Positions 51,821 to 64,000 are shown, numbered from the stretch's first letter. The stretch: DNA of 64,000 bases from Methylobacterium sp. J-067 (GCF_022829465.1 NZ_JAKSXZ010000133.1:1-64000); one strand, 5' to 3'. Numbers and translations are program-made. Notes: generated by a model not told the origin, from the letters alone.

Positions 51821-53061
51821 ATGGACGCGCGCTGGCTCATCCTCGCCGACGACCTGACCGGAGCCGCCGACTGCGCCATCGCGTTCCGTCGGCGGGGGCG
51901 CGCCGCCGCCGTCATCTGGGGTGAGACGGCCTGGGACGAGGAGGTCCCGGTCCTGTCCTACGATGCGGACAGCCGGGGCCTTGCCGAGGCGGCCGCCGCG
52001 CAGCGCCACGCGGCGCTGCTGCAGCGGTTTCACACGGCCGGGCGCCGCCTGTTCAAGAAGATCGACTCGACCCTGCGGGGGCACCCCGCCGCCGAGATCG
52101 CGGCAACGCTGGCCCCGCTGCGGGCCGTCCACGGCCACGCCTTCGGCATCCTGGCGCCGGCATTTCCCGGCACCGGCCGCACGACGGTCGATGGCCGGGT
52201 GCGGGTGGGCGGTCGTCCGCTGGAGGACACGGAGGTCTGGCGGCGCGACCACCGCTACGAGACCGCCGAACTCGGCGCGATGCTGGCGACGGCCGGGCTC
52301 GCATCGCGGGTGCTCCCCCTGGAAACCGTGCGCGGCGCCGGGCTGGCCGGGGCGCTGGCGGAGGCCGCCTCCGTTCCCGACCGGATCGCCGTCTGCGACG
52401 CCGAGACCGACGACGACCTGAGCCGGATCGCCGAGGCGGGCTTGGCGATGGACGCCGCGCCCTTCTTCATCGGCAGCGCCGGGCTGGCCCATGCCCTCGC
52501 CGCCTCCGCGCCGCCGCAGGGGCTGGACCCGGTGCGCATCGGGCCGGACGGGCGGGGGGCACTGTTCGTGGTCGGCTCCATGGCCGACATCTCGCGGGCC
52601 GGCGCAAGGCGCCTCGTGGCCGAGGGCGCCGTCCTGCACCTGCCCGTCACGCCGCACACCCTGCTGGCGGATGCGGACGGGCGGGCGGGCCTCGCGGCCC
52701 AGGTCGCGGAGCGGCTGGCGGCGGGGGGCGACGTCCTGGTGGAGATCGTGCTCGCGGGCGAGCCCGACATGAGCCTCGGCCTGCGGCTGGCGCATGCCCT
52801 GGCCGACGCGCTGGCCTCCGTCGCCGGGGAGATCGGCGCGCTCGCCGCCACGGGGGGCGAGACCGCCGCCGCCCTCCTGACGCGCCTCGAGATCCGGGGC
52901 ATTCACCTCGCGGACGAGATCGAGCCCGGCGTGTCCCTCGGGCTCACGCTGGGACGGTTCTCGATCCCCATCGCGACCAAGGCGGGCGCGTTCGGCGATG
53001 CCGACAGCCTCGTCCGCATCCGTGACCGCCTGCGCAAGGCGCGAACCGAAGGAAGTCTCAC

Positions 53062-53065
<4 letters not shown>
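51821..53065 (+). CDS. Four-carbon acid sugar kinase, DUF1537 family (DtnK-like)
   Basis: A 414-residue kinase of the DUF1537 family. The N-terminal substrate domain starts LILADDLTGAADCA and contains FKKIDSTLRGHP, the substrate-binding motif. The C-terminal nucleotide domain carries VVGSMADIS, ATGGETAAALL and ITKAGAFGD-type motifs. Members phosphorylate D-threonate, D-erythronate, L-threonate or 3-dehydro-tetronate at O4. It lies one base behind the permease and overlaps the PdxA2 gene by four bases, so the three are one unit. Confidence 0.85.
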
Positions 53066-54063
<998 letters not shown>

Positions 54064-54123
54064 CGCCTCCCCTTGCATACAGCGCCGGCCCCCCTGATCG
54101 GGGCGGAGGGAGATGGCACGGGC

Positions 54124-54882
54124 ATGCGGGGGACGGAACGCCGTGCGCGGCTGCTGGCGGCGCTCGAACTCGGGGAGATCGACGTGGACGATCTCGCCCG
54201 GCGGTTCGGCGTCTCGGCCTCGACCGTCCGGCGCGACCTCCAGCACCTGTCGGACACCAAGGCCGTGCGGCGGACCTATGGCGGCGCCATCCTGGCCGGA
54301 GGGCCGCCCGAGACCACCCTGGACCAACGGCTCGCGATCGACGGCCCGGAGAAGCAGGCCATCGCGCGGGCCGCCCTCGCCCTGATCGCGGACGGCGAAA
54401 CCCTCATCCTGGATGCCGGCTCGACCGTGACGGCCTTCGGCCGCCTGCTGGTGGACCGCCGGCTGCGCATCGTCACGAACAACCTCGCGCTGCTTCCCTA
54501 TCTGGCCCGCGCGCCGGACATCGACCTGATCGTCCTCGGCGGCGGGCTGCGGGCGACGAGCATGAGCACCGTCGGGCCCCTGGCCGTGGAGGCGATGCGA
54601 CGGCTGACGGCGAACCGCCTCGTGACGAGCGCGGACGGCGTCGTCGCCGGGCGGGGCCTGTGCGAGGCGAGCCTCGATCAGGTCGCGCTCAAATCCGCGA
54701 TGATGGCGCAGGCGGAGGACACGATCGTCCTCGCCACCGCCGGCAAGCTCGGCCGCGCGGAGCAGATGGCCTGGGCCCCTCTGCCCCGCCGCTGGACCCT
54801 GGTGACGGATGCCCGCGCCGCGCGGGACCAGCGGCAGGCCCTGGCCGAGGCCGGCGCGCAGGTCGTGGTAGCCGAGGCCTGA
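54124..54882 (+). CDS. DeoR/GlpR family regulator
   Basis: A 252-residue repressor. The DeoR helix-turn-helix occupies about 5-57 (DDLARRFGVSASTVRRDL), with the YGGAIL element right after. The sugar-phosphate-binding DeoRC domain follows (LILDAGSTVTAFGRLL, IVTNNLALL). DeoR-type regulators usually respond to phosphorylated sugars, which fits a pathway with a 4-phosphate intermediate. I chose the ATG at 54124, preceded by GGAGGGAGATGG; a TTG at 54073 is open upstream. It is the last gene of the cluster. Confidence 0.87.
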   Translation: MRGTERRARLLAALELGEIDVDDLARRFGVSASTVRRDLQHLSDTKAVRRTYGGAILAGGPPETTLDQRLAIDGPEKQAIARAALALIADGETLILDAGSTVTAFGRLLVDRRLRIVTNNLALLPYLARAPDIDLIVLGGGLRATSMSTVGPLAVEAMRRLTANRLVTSADGVVAGRGLCEASLDQVALKSAMMAQAEDTIVLATAGKLGRAEQMAWAPLPRRWTLVTDARAARDQRQALAEAGAQVVVAEA

Positions 54883-54889
54883 GCGGCGG

Positions 54890-55627
54890 CTACGCGATCC
54901 GCCGCTCGACGACGACGGTGTCGACGATCTTGCCGTCGTCGTAGAGCCACTTCGCCAGGGTGCCGGCGATCATGGCGCCCGCGATGGGGGCAAGCCAGAA
55001 CAGCCAGAGCTGCCCCACGTACTCGCCGCCGGCGAACAGGGCGACGCCGGTCGAGCGGGCCGGATTCACCGAGGTGTTCGTCACCGGGATCGAGACGAGG
55101 TGGATCAGCACCAGCGCGAAGCCGATGGGGATGCCGGCGAAGCCGCTGGCGGCGCCCTTCGAGGTCGAACCGATGATGATCAGCAGGAAGAAGAACGTCG
55201 TCAGCACCTCGATGGCGAGGCAGGCGCCGAGCCCGTATTGGCCGGGGCTGAGGTCGCCGTAGCCGTTCGACGCGAAGCCCTTCGGCACCCAGCCCGCCTT
55301 GCCCGAGGCGATCAGGTAGAGGGCGCCCGCCGCGACGACGGCGCCGACGAGTTGCGCGACGATGTAGGGCCCGACGTGCTTGTTGGCGCAGCGCCCCGAG
55401 GCCCAGAGACCGAGGGTGACGGCGGGGTTGAAATGCCCGCCCGAGATGTGGCCGACCGCGTAGGCCATGCTGAGGACCGTCAGGCCGAAGGCCAGGGCGA
55501 CGCCGACGAAGCCGATTCCGAGTTCGGGGAAGGCCGCTGACAGGACGGCGGCCCCGCAGCCGCCGAAGGTGAGCCAGAAGGTGCCGAAGAATTCGGCCGC
55601 CGTGCGTCGTTTCATGTCATGGTCCAT
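54890..55627 (-). CDS. aqpZ: Aquaporin Z
   Basis: A 245-residue aquaporin with six membrane spans and both NPA loops: HFNPAVTL and SVNPARSTG. The pore-lining His in VLIHLVSI, Thr in VTNTS and Arg in NPARS match the water-selective set of AqpZ, so it should pass water and little glycerol. The ATG at 55627 follows GAGGGAGGACC. It is convergent with the DeoR gene, seven bases apart. It may serve osmotic adjustment. Confidence 0.93.
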   Translation of the reverse strand: MDHDMKRRTAAEFFGTFWLTFGGCGAAVLSAAFPELGIGFVGVALAFGLTVLSMAYAVGHISGGHFNPAVTLGLWASGRCANKHVGPYIVAQLVGAVVAAGALYLIASGKAGWVPKGFASNGYGDLSPGQYGLGACLAIEVLTTFFFLLIIIGSTSKGAASGFAGIPIGFALVLIHLVSIPVTNTSVNPARSTGVALFAGGEYVGQLWLFWLAPIAGAMIAGTLAKWLYDDGKIVDTVVVERRIA

Positions 55628-55826
55628 GATGGTCCTCCCTCGGGGAAATCTCTTGAATTAGGTCATTGTAAGCTTTCGAAATGGGTCCCTGTGGCGCGAT
55701 CCGGCTCGGATCTAGCGAAGCGGACAGAATCGGTAGCTTCGTTCGGCGACGATAGCTTAGGCTTCCGCGCGTTCGACGGCGAGCCGTTCCCAAGAACAGT
55801 TGATCGGCCGCCCCGCGATAAATTTT

Positions 55827-55851
55827 GGAACTGCCTTGTGCGCAACCGGTT
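55827..55851 (+). promoter_or_regulatory. EcfG-like general stress promoter candidate
   Basis: GGAAC, then 16 bases, then GGTT lies 38 bases before the glycosyltransferase ATG. The general-stress sigma factor EcfG of alphaproteobacteria recognises GGAAC-N16/17-CGTT; here one base of the second box differs. A weak call based on pattern alone. Confidence 0.3.
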
Positions 55852-55888
55852 CTTGCGTGCTGCCGACCGGCCGAGGCGAACCGAGCGC

Positions 55889-57220
55889 ATGAATCAGCAC
55901 CACCGGACGACGGCCCATGTCGTGCTCTCGAACTTCGGCAGTCTCGGCGATGTCATCCCCTTCCTGGATCTCGGCAGGGCGTTGCGCGCGCGCGGCCACG
56001 CCGTCACCTTCGCCACGACGTCCAACTTCCGCGAGCGGGTCGAGGAGAGCGGCCTCGCCTTCCGCGCCATCGGCTCGACGCGGCGCATGGAAGCGCTGCA
56101 CGCCGACCCCGCGCTCTGGCACCCGAAACGCGGCATGAAGCTGATGTTCGACCTCGCGGTCGAACTCGCCGAGCCCAGCCGGCGCATCGTCGAGGAGGCC
56201 CGGTGCCGGTCCCTGGCGGAGGGCGCGCCCTTCGTGGCGGTCGGCGGAATGCTGAGCTTCGGCTTGCGCCTCGCGCGGGACCTTCAGGACTTTCCGCTGA
56301 TGACGGTCTTCCTGTCGCCCTTCCTCATGCGCAGCCGCCATTGGCCGCCGGTCCTGCCCGGCCTGCCCCTGCCGGCCTGGATGCCCGGCGCGGCGATCCA
56401 TCGTCTCCAGCGCCTCGCGGAGCGGTACGTCGTCGATCCCGAGCGCCTTCCGGCCCTCAACGCCCTGCGCGCCGAACTCGGCCTGGGTCCGATCCGTAAC
56501 CTCTCGGATTGGCTGCCCTCGCCCGACCGGCTGTGCCTGATGGTGCCGCCCTGGTTCGCGCCCCCCCAGCCCGACTGGCTGCCCCAGACCCGGCAGACGG
56601 GGTTTCCCCGCGTCGAGACCGTGGGCTTCACGGGCGAACTGAGCGCGGATCTCGCCGCCTTCCTGCGGGCGGGGGCGAAGCCGGTCGTCGTGACCAACGG
56701 ATCGACGATGCGGCACGGACGCGACTTCTTCCGCACGGCCTCGCGGGTCTGCGCCGAAGCCGGCCGCCGGGCGGTGCTCGTCATGGGGGATGCGGAGCCC
56801 GCCGCCGGCCCTCTGCCGCCGGACCAGTTCGCCATCGGCCGCGCCCCGTTCGATATCCTGCTCCCCCAGGCGGCGGCGCTCATCCACCATGGCGGGATCG
56901 GCACGTGCTTCGAGGCGCTGGAGGCCGGGATCCCGCAGATGGTCGTCCCGAACGCCTTCGATCAACCGGACAACGCCACGCGGGTCGCGCGGCTCGGTCT
57001 CGGCGTCCACCTCTCCCGAAAGGCGTTCGCCCGGCACGGCGCCGCCGCGCTGTCGCGGATGATGAGCGATCCGACGATCCTTCAGACCTGCGTGGAGGCA
57101 CGGCGGCGGTGCGCGCGGGAGAACGGGATCGCCGACGCCTGCGCCCTGGTCGAGGCGATGGCCCATGGCGACGGATCGCCGGCCGGGGCGTACCGGCGGC
57201 TCGCCGCCCCGATCGCGTAG
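55889..57220 (+). CDS. UGT-type glycosyltransferase (GT1 family)
   Basis: A 443-residue glycosyltransferase of the GT1/GtfB fold. The N-terminal acceptor half begins VVLSNFGSLGDVIPFLDLGRAL-like with the classic G-S-x-G-D element (only a short part is quoted here). The C-terminal donor half carries IHHGGIGTCFEAL and the PQMVVPNAFDQPDNA nucleotide-sugar motif. Such enzymes glycosylate sterols, carotenoids, hopanoids or natural products. I chose the ATG at 55889 since the preceding open frame in non-family sequence overlaps the aquaporin start. A possible stress promoter precedes it. Confidence 0.82.
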   Translation: MNQHHRTTAHVVLSNFGSLGDVIPFLDLGRALRARGHAVTFATTSNFRERVEESGLAFRAIGSTRRMEALHADPALWHPKRGMKLMFDLAVELAEPSRRIVEEARCRSLAEGAPFVAVGGMLSFGLRLARDLQDFPLMTVFLSPFLMRSRHWPPVLPGLPLPAWMPGAAIHRLQRLAERYVVDPERLPALNALRAELGLGPIRNLSDWLPSPDRLCLMVPPWFAPPQPDWLPQTRQTGFPRVETVGFTGELSADLAAFLRAGAKPVVVTNGSTMRHGRDFFRTASRVCAEAGRRAVLVMGDAEPAAGPLPPDQFAIGRAPFDILLPQAAALIHHGGIGTCFEALEAGIPQMVVPNAFDQPDNATRVARLGLGVHLSRKAFARHGAAALSRMMSDPTILQTCVEARRRCARENGIADACALVEAMAHGDGSPAGAYRRLAAPIA

Positions 57221-57289
57221 GGCGGGCGCTCTACCCTCCGGCAACCTGTCCGGCGATGCGGGGTTGCACCGGCCGGAGGTGTCTCTCGC

Positions 57290-58486
57290 ATGGCTCGTCG
57301 CATCCTGATCACCGGTGCCAGCATCGCCGGCAACGTCGCCGCCTGGTGGCTCGGCCGCAGCGGCTGTGACGTCACGGTCGTGGAGCGCGCGCCCGCGTTC
57401 CGGGACGGCGGGCAGAACGTCGATGTCCGCGGCGTCGGGCGCGAGGTGCTGCGCCAGATGGGCCTGGAACGCGCCGCCCTCGATGCCGGCACCGGCGAGG
57501 AAGGCACGGCCTGGATCGACGGGGAGGGGCGGATCGCCGCCCGGTTCGATCTGGCGGGCTTCGAGAGCGGCGGCCCGACCGCCGAGATGGAGATCCTGCG
57601 CGGCGACCTGGCCCGCCTCCTCTACGAACCGGCCCGGGAGAGGGCCCGCTACCGCTTCGGCGAGAGCGTGGTGCGCGTCGTGGAGGAGCGGGACGACGTG
57701 GCCGTGACCTTCGCGGGCGGGGGGACGGAGCGCTACGACGCGGTGATCGTCGCCGAGGGCGTCGGCTCATCGACCCGCGAGCTCGTCTTTCCCGGCGAGA
57801 ACGACCCGCGCTGGATGGACCTGACCATCGCGTACTTCACCATCCCCCGCACCCCCGACGACACCCGGATGTGGCGCTGGTTCAACGCGACGGGCGGGCG
57901 CGGCATCTCCTTGCGGCCCGATCGGCACGGGACGACGCGGGCGATGCTGACGCTGCGCCAGCGCCCCGGCGCGGAGCAGAATTGGGACATCGCCCGGCAG
58001 AAGGCCCTGCTGCGGGAGCGCTTCGCCGATGCCGGATGGCAGGCCGACCGCGTCCTGGCGGGGCTGGCGCAGGCGGACGATTTCTACTTCGACGTCCTGC
58101 GGCAAGTGCGGATGAAGCGCTGGTCGTCCGGACGCGTGGTGCTGACGGGCGACGCGGCGTGGTGCGCCACGCCGCTCGCGGGCATCGGCACGACGCTGGC
58201 CATCGCCGGGGCCTACGTGCTGGTGGGAGAGTTGCTGCGCCACGACGACGTCGCCGCCGCCTTCTCGGCCTATGACCGGGCGATGCGCCCGTTCGTGGAG
58301 AAGGGCCAGGGTGTCCCGAAGATCGCCCCGAAGCTGATGAATCCGCTCACACCCCTCGGCATTCGCCTGCTGCACGGGGTGTTGAATGTCGCGAGCCGAC
58401 CGGCGGTTCGGCGCCTGGGCGCCGCCTTGTCCTTCGGCGGCAGCGGCGAGCCGGACCTGTCGCGCTACGCCGAACGGCCGCTTTGA
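57290..58486 (+). CDS. FAD-dependent monooxygenase (PHBH-like)
   Basis: A 398-residue flavoprotein monooxygenase. The FAD-binding GxSxAG motif is ITGASIAGNVAAWWL at about 6-20, and the second flavin motif GDAAWCATPLAGIGTT is at about 288-303. The DG-type motif is DAVIVAEGVGSSTRE. It has the single-component aromatic or TetX-like hydroxylase layout. No leader. The substrate is unknown. It follows the glycosyltransferase by 69 bases, so both may act in one secondary-metabolite or detoxification pathway. Confidence 0.84.
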   Translation: MARRILITGASIAGNVAAWWLGRSGCDVTVVERAPAFRDGGQNVDVRGVGREVLRQMGLERAALDAGTGEEGTAWIDGEGRIAARFDLAGFESGGPTAEMEILRGDLARLLYEPARERARYRFGESVVRVVEERDDVAVTFAGGGTERYDAVIVAEGVGSSTRELVFPGENDPRWMDLTIAYFTIPRTPDDTRMWRWFNATGGRGISLRPDRHGTTRAMLTLRQRPGAEQNWDIARQKALLRERFADAGWQADRVLAGLAQADDFYFDVLRQVRMKRWSSGRVVLTGDAAWCATPLAGIGTTLAIAGAYVLVGELLRHDDVAAAFSAYDRAMRPFVEKGQGVPKIAPKLMNPLTPLGIRLLHGVLNVASRPAVRRLGAALSFGGSGEPDLSRYAERPL

Positions 58487-58526
58487 GGTCGCATCGCGGC
58501 GGCGCGCGGGGGCAGCCCCTTTCCCG

Positions 58527-59501
58527 TCAGAACACGGCGTGGTCCCCACGCTCGGCGGCGGCCTCGCCCCGGATCACGCGGGCGTAATAGTCGAACAGCG
58601 TCTCCGACCCGGTCGAGGGGGTAGCCTGCGCGTCGTAGCGCCCGGTCGCGGGGTCCAGGACGAGCATGGATTCGGTCGCGTAGTAGCGGCCGATCTTCGC
58701 GAGCTCCGCCTTGGCCGCCAGGGACGGCACCCATCGCCCGAGGGTCGACAGGACGGCGACGATGCCGTCGAGGAGCGCCACCGGAACGTGCCGGAAGCGC
58801 GGTTCGCGCCCGAGCAGGGCGAAGAGCCGCTCACCCTGCGCCCGTGGCGTGATCGCCTCGCCGGGGCCGCCGATCGGCAGCACGCGGTTGCGCCGCCCCT
58901 CGGCGTCGAGGCAATCCGCGAGGTAGCGGCCGAGGTCGTCGTCGCTGATCGGCTTGCAGGCCGTCAGGGTCCCGTCGCCGAAGACGAGGAACGGCTTGCC
59001 GCGTCTCACCCGCTCGATCTGCCCCGAGAGGGATTTGAAGAACGCCGTCGGCCGGACGATCGTGTAGTCGAGCCCCGACGCGATCAGCTCCGCCTCGAAG
59101 GCGAGCTTGGCGTGTTGGAAGGCGAGGAGGGGCTTCTGGACGCAGATCGCCGACAGGAGCACGACATGGGTCACGCCGGCCGCCCGGCTGGCGTGGAGGG
59201 CGTTCACCTGCGCCCGGTGATCGATCGCCCAGGCGTCGTCGGGAAGGCCGGTGCGCGACGCGAGGCAGGACACCAGCACGTCGAAGGTCTCGCCGCGCAG
59301 GCCGTCGCGCGCCACCGAGACCGGATCGGTGAGGTCTACGATCCGCGTGACGGTGCCGGTCTCGGCGGGGCGCCTGATGAGGCAGGTGACGTCATGGCCG
59401 CGCGCGGCGAGCGCCCGCACGGTCGCCCGGCCGATCGTGCCCGTCGCCCCCAGGACGAGGACGCGGCGGGGCCTCGCACCGTCCGGCCGATCCGGGGTCA
59501 T
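58527..59501 (-). CDS. bciA: 3,8-divinyl (proto)chlorophyllide 8-vinyl reductase BciA
   Basis: A 324-residue NADPH-dependent reductase of bacteriochlorophyll synthesis that reduces the 8-vinyl group to ethyl. The Rossmann motif is VLGATGTIGRATV at about 16-28. Family-typical segments follow: YTIVRPTAFFKSLSGQ, GDGTLTACKPISDDDLG, LPIGGPGEAITP and the terminal SETLFDYYARVIRGE. This match is strong. Other photosynthesis genes are not in this window. It faces the FAD monooxygenase gene end to end, and a metallophosphoesterase gene lies seven bases upstream on the same strand. Confidence 0.9.
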   Translation of the reverse strand: MTPDRPDGARPRRVLVLGATGTIGRATVRALAARGHDVTCLIRRPAETGTVTRIVDLTDPVSVARDGLRGETFDVLVSCLASRTGLPDDAWAIDHRAQVNALHASRAAGVTHVVLLSAICVQKPLLAFQHAKLAFEAELIASGLDYTIVRPTAFFKSLSGQIERVRRGKPFLVFGDGTLTACKPISDDDLGRYLADCLDAEGRRNRVLPIGGPGEAITPRAQGERLFALLGREPRFRHVPVALLDGIVAVLSTLGRWVPSLAAKAELAKIGRYYATESMLVLDPATGRYDAQATPSTGSETLFDYYARVIRGEAAAERGDHAVF

Positions 59502-59508
59502 GGACGCC

Positions 59509-60636
59509 TCATTGCAACGCTCCGCCCGCCCGCAGGGTGATCCGCGTCAGCTCGGAGGGGCGGCCGAGGCGCAGGGCAAAGCCCGGCCACAGGGCGGTCC
59601 CGTTGCTGACGTAGAGCACCATGCCCCCGACCCGGTACGCCCCGGAGACGAACCCGGCATTCCCCCGCGCCACCAGGCGGTCGAGGCCCCGGATCATGCC
59701 GCCATGGGTGTGCCCCGACAATTGCAGCCGCACTCCCTGCGCGGCCGCCTTGGCGGCGTTGCCGGGCTGGTGATCGAGCAGCACGACCGGCGCCTTGGCC
59801 GGGGCGCCCGCCAGCGCGGCGGCGAGGTCGGGTCCCGGATGGCCCGTGGCGGGGGCCGAACGGTCGGTCACGCCCGCCAGCACGAGCGCCCCGCCCTCGC
59901 GCCGGAGAACCGTATGGGCGTTGGCCAGCATGCGGATCCCCATCCCGCCGAGGTGGCGCATCCAGGCCTCGTAATCGAAGAAATATTCGTGGTTGCCGGG
60001 CACGGCCCAGACCCCGTCCGGGGCCGTCAGGGCGCGCAGCGGCGCGACGTCGTCCCGCCGGGAGGCGAGGGCGCCGTCGATGAAGTCGCCCGTCACCACG
60101 ATCAGGTCGGTGCGGAGGGCGTTGGCGCGGGTGACGACGGCCTCGGCCCAGGGCGCCGGGAACAGCCGGCTGAGGTGCAGGTCGGAGAGGTGGAGGAGCG
60201 TGTAGCCGTCGAAGGCGGGGGGCAGGTCGGGGATCGCCACCGTCACGTCCTTCAGCGGCGGCACGCGCACGGCCTGGGCCACGGCCAATGCCGCCAGGAC
60301 CAGGGCCGCGATCACCGCCGCGTACCGCCAGGCCAGGGGGACGGCCCATCCGCCGCCGGGCACGACCCAGCCCACCAGCGCCACCGCATCGAGGGCGAGG
60401 AGCATCGGCGCCGCCAGCGCCAGGGCGCCGAACGCCTCGTTGAACAGGATCACCACCGGGCGGGGGAATTCCGGCGCGAAGACCGATCCCGAGGAGAGGC
60501 GGCTCCACAGGTGGTACTGGGACGCCGCGATCAGCAGGACGGTCGCGGCGAGCTTGACCGCGAGGGGCCAGGGGCTCGGCCACACGACCCGCGCGGCGAC
60601 GTAGAGGGCGGGCAGGCTGGGGATCAATCGGATCAT
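59509..60636 (-). CDS. Membrane-anchored metallophosphoesterase
   Basis: A 375-residue protein. The N-terminal third has about four membrane spans (to about residue 125). The calcineurin-like phosphoesterase domain follows, with all five metal motifs: LHLSDLHLS, VVTGDFIDG, VPGNHEYF, LLDHQP and LSGHTHGGM. Such proteins hydrolyse phosphoesters on lipids or nucleotides (the UDP-2,3-diacylglucosamine hydrolase relatives act on lipid A precursors); the substrate here is unknown. It starts upstream of bciA with only seven bases between them, so the two are probably co-transcribed. Confidence 0.83.
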   Translation of the reverse strand: MIRLIPSLPALYVAARVVWPSPWPLAVKLAATVLLIAASQYHLWSRLSSGSVFAPEFPRPVVILFNEAFGALALAAPMLLALDAVALVGWVVPGGGWAVPLAWRYAAVIAALVLAALAVAQAVRVPPLKDVTVAIPDLPPAFDGYTLLHLSDLHLSRLFPAPWAEAVVTRANALRTDLIVVTGDFIDGALASRRDDVAPLRALTAPDGVWAVPGNHEYFFDYEAWMRHLGGMGIRMLANAHTVLRREGGALVLAGVTDRSAPATGHPGPDLAAALAGAPAKAPVVLLDHQPGNAAKAAAQGVRLQLSGHTHGGMIRGLDRLVARGNAGFVSGAYRVGGMVLYVSNGTALWPGFALRLGRPSELTRITLRAGGALQ

Positions 60637-60688
60637 AGGCCGCTACATGGCGAGCGGCCCATGCAAAGCAAAGCTTGCCGCCCGGCCG

Positions 60689-62725
<2,037 letters not shown>

Positions 62726-63060
62726 GGACACTGCATAATGCGCCCGGCTCAAGACCTCAACGAATGGCAGATACGCGGCGCCGGCTCCTTTACTGACGGC
62801 GCGACACCGGGACTCCCGTTCGCAGGGCGGGCGATAAGCTTGAGCGGAGCCGCCTAAATGGGAAGGTGATGCCACCACCGCCACAAGTGTCGAGGAAGCT
62901 TGGCGGTAGTATGCGCGGAAACCGCATTTGCGAGCTGTGCAGCGAATTTCAATTTACCTTGCACGTTTAATTCCCCGTAAGTCTTCGAACCTACGGTGAC
63001 CCTTCCCGAAACTGCGCCGTTACCGAGTGGCGCGTCACGAAGCGGAAGTCAGGGCTCCCG
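62726..63060. other. Divergent intergenic region
   Basis: About 335 bases lie between the YgiQ-family gene and the GGDEF gene, which point away from each other. The part around 62930-62990 is relatively AT-rich and probably carries the promoter of the GGDEF gene. I see no RNA gene or repeat in it. Confidence 0.45.
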
Positions 63061-64000
63061 ATGGTACCGGTGCATCCTCGCGAAGCCGCCCGGCTCGAAG
63101 CCCTGCTCGATCTCGACATCCTGGACACGGCGCCCGAGGACCACTTCACCGCGATCTGCGAGACGGCCCGAGACCTCTTCCGGGCGCCCATCGCCCTCGT
63201 GTCCCTCGTCACCGAGACCGACCAGTGGTTCAAGGGCCGCTGCGGCATCGGCCTGCCGGGCACGGAACGCGGCGAATCCTTCTGCACCCACACCGTCGTG
63301 TCGGACGAGGTTCTCGTCGTCGAGGATGCGGCGCAGGACCCGCGCTTCCGCGACAGCCTCCTCGTGGTGGGGGCGGAACGGGTCCGGTTCTATGCGGGCG
63401 CCCCGCTGGAGGTCGCCCCCGGCCTTCAGGTCGGCAGCCTGTGCGTGATGGACCGTGTCCCGCGCACCTTCACGGCCCGGCAGCGCGGGCAGTTGCAGAA
63501 CCTCGCCCGGATCGTCACCGCGCAATTGCGGCTGCACAAGACGGAGCGCCTGCTGCGCGAGCGCGAGGCGCGGCTCGCCCACCTGGCGCGGCACGATCCG
63601 TTGACCGGCCTGCCGAACCGCCTGCAATTCCGCGAATGCCTGCAGGGCGAGATCGCGCGGGCGCAGCGGGGCCATGACGGCTTCGCCCTGCTTTGCCTCG
63701 ACCTCGACCGGTTCAAGGCGATCAACGACAGCTTCGGCCACCATGTCGGCGACCGCCTGCTCCAATCCGTCGCCGACCGCCTGCGCGCGGCGGTGCGGGA
63801 CGAGGACGTGGTGGCGCGGCTCGGCGGCGACGAGTTCGTCGTGATCCAGCCGGGGGCGGACCGGGCGAGGGCCATCACCCTGGCGCAACGGCTGATCGCC
63901 GCGCTCTCCTCACCCTTCGACCTCGACGGCCATGAACGGCAGATCGGCGTGAGCATCGGTATCGCCCTCGCCGCCGCCGGGCCGGTTCACGGCGAGGCGC
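63061..64000 (+). CDS. GAF-GGDEF diguanylate cyclase, cut by the window end
   Basis: At least 313 residues, open at the right edge. Residues about 10-150 form a GAF domain (ALVSLVTETDQWFKG, FCTHTVV, LCVMDRV). A GGDEF domain follows with DPLTGLPNR and the active site RLGGDEF. The inhibitory-site motif RxxD (RDED) lies exactly five residues ahead of GGDEF, so product inhibition by cyclic di-GMP is expected. It makes cyclic di-GMP from GTP, and its domain set predicts a cytoplasmic protein. Whether an EAL or other domain follows cannot be seen. Confidence 0.88.
   Translation, partial: MVPVHPREAARLEALLDLDILDTAPEDHFTAICETARDLFRAPIALVSLVTETDQWFKGRCGIGLPGTERGESFCTHTVVSDEVLVVEDAAQDPRFRDSLLVVGAERVRFYAGAPLEVAPGLQVGSLCVMDRVPRTFTARQRGQLQNLARIVTAQLRLHKTERLLREREARLAHLARHDPLTGLPNRLQFRECLQGEIARAQRGHDGFALLCLDLDRFKAINDSFGHHVGDRLLQSVADRLRAAVRDEDVVARLGGDEFVVIQPGADRARAITLAQRLIAALSSPFDLDGHERQIGVSIGIALAAAGPVHGEA

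Overview
The window is high-GC chromosomal DNA from an alphaproteobacterium. The best match is a Methylobacterium-like member of the Hyphomicrobiales: it carries bciA (an 8-vinyl reductase of bacteriochlorophyll synthesis), a bacteriophytochrome, a LOV histidine kinase, several PAS hybrid kinases and dense, strongly codon-biased genes. This assignment rests on gene content and base composition only. I saw no rRNA, tRNA, CRISPR array, insertion sequence or phage gene.

Layout. 0.1-2.6 kb: two small unrecognised genes, a metallo-beta-lactamase-fold hydrolase divergent from a TetR regulator with a duplicated operator between them, and a relic of an argC-like gene. 2.7-3.06 kb: an AT-rich non-coding patch. 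3.06-17.9 kb: ten genes on the plus strand forming a Srf-type locus. It has SrfB (actin/Hsp70-like ATPase fold), SrfC (P-loop GTPase-like), a SrfA-like membrane protein, two trypsin-like proteases (one secreted, one membrane-anchored), a caspase-like protein, a further single-pass membrane protein, and secreted Sel1/TPR and glycine-zipper proteins. This is the best candidate in the window for an undescribed multi-protein system. 18-20.8 kb: NIPSNAP, haloacetate-dehalogenase-like and dienelactone-hydrolase-like proteins and a DUF3606 protein.

20.9-29.8 kb: a nine-gene minus-strand operon of unknown substrate (GntR regulator, NitT/TauT-type ABC importer, MDR oxidoreductase, thioesterase, VOC protein, acyl-CoA synthetase, gamma-glutamyltransferase). 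30.1-34.4 kb: Lrp regulator, cysteine dioxygenase-like protein, small secreted protein, amino-acid permease, a methyltransferase with a Tat-like leader, and MsrA. 34.4-49 kb: a sensory region with a bacteriophytochrome - response regulator - hybrid kinase operon, a flavin-dependent amine oxidase, a multi-PAS hybrid kinase, a LOV hybrid kinase, a PAS protein lacking the LOV cysteine, and a soluble PAS-MCP chemoreceptor with its small partner gene.

49.3-54.9 kb: PACE efflux protein divergent from a LysR regulator, then a KdgT-type permease, DUF1537 kinase, PdxA2 dehydrogenase and DeoR regulator, a pathway for a four-carbon sugar acid. 54.9-64 kb: AqpZ, a UGT-type glycosyltransferase, FAD monooxygenase, BciA, a metallophosphoesterase, a YgiQ-family radical SAM protein and a GAF-GGDEF protein cut by the window end.

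The common thread of the second half is light and signal perception in a phototrophy-capable cell. The first half holds envelope-directed proteolysis and catabolic accessory functions.
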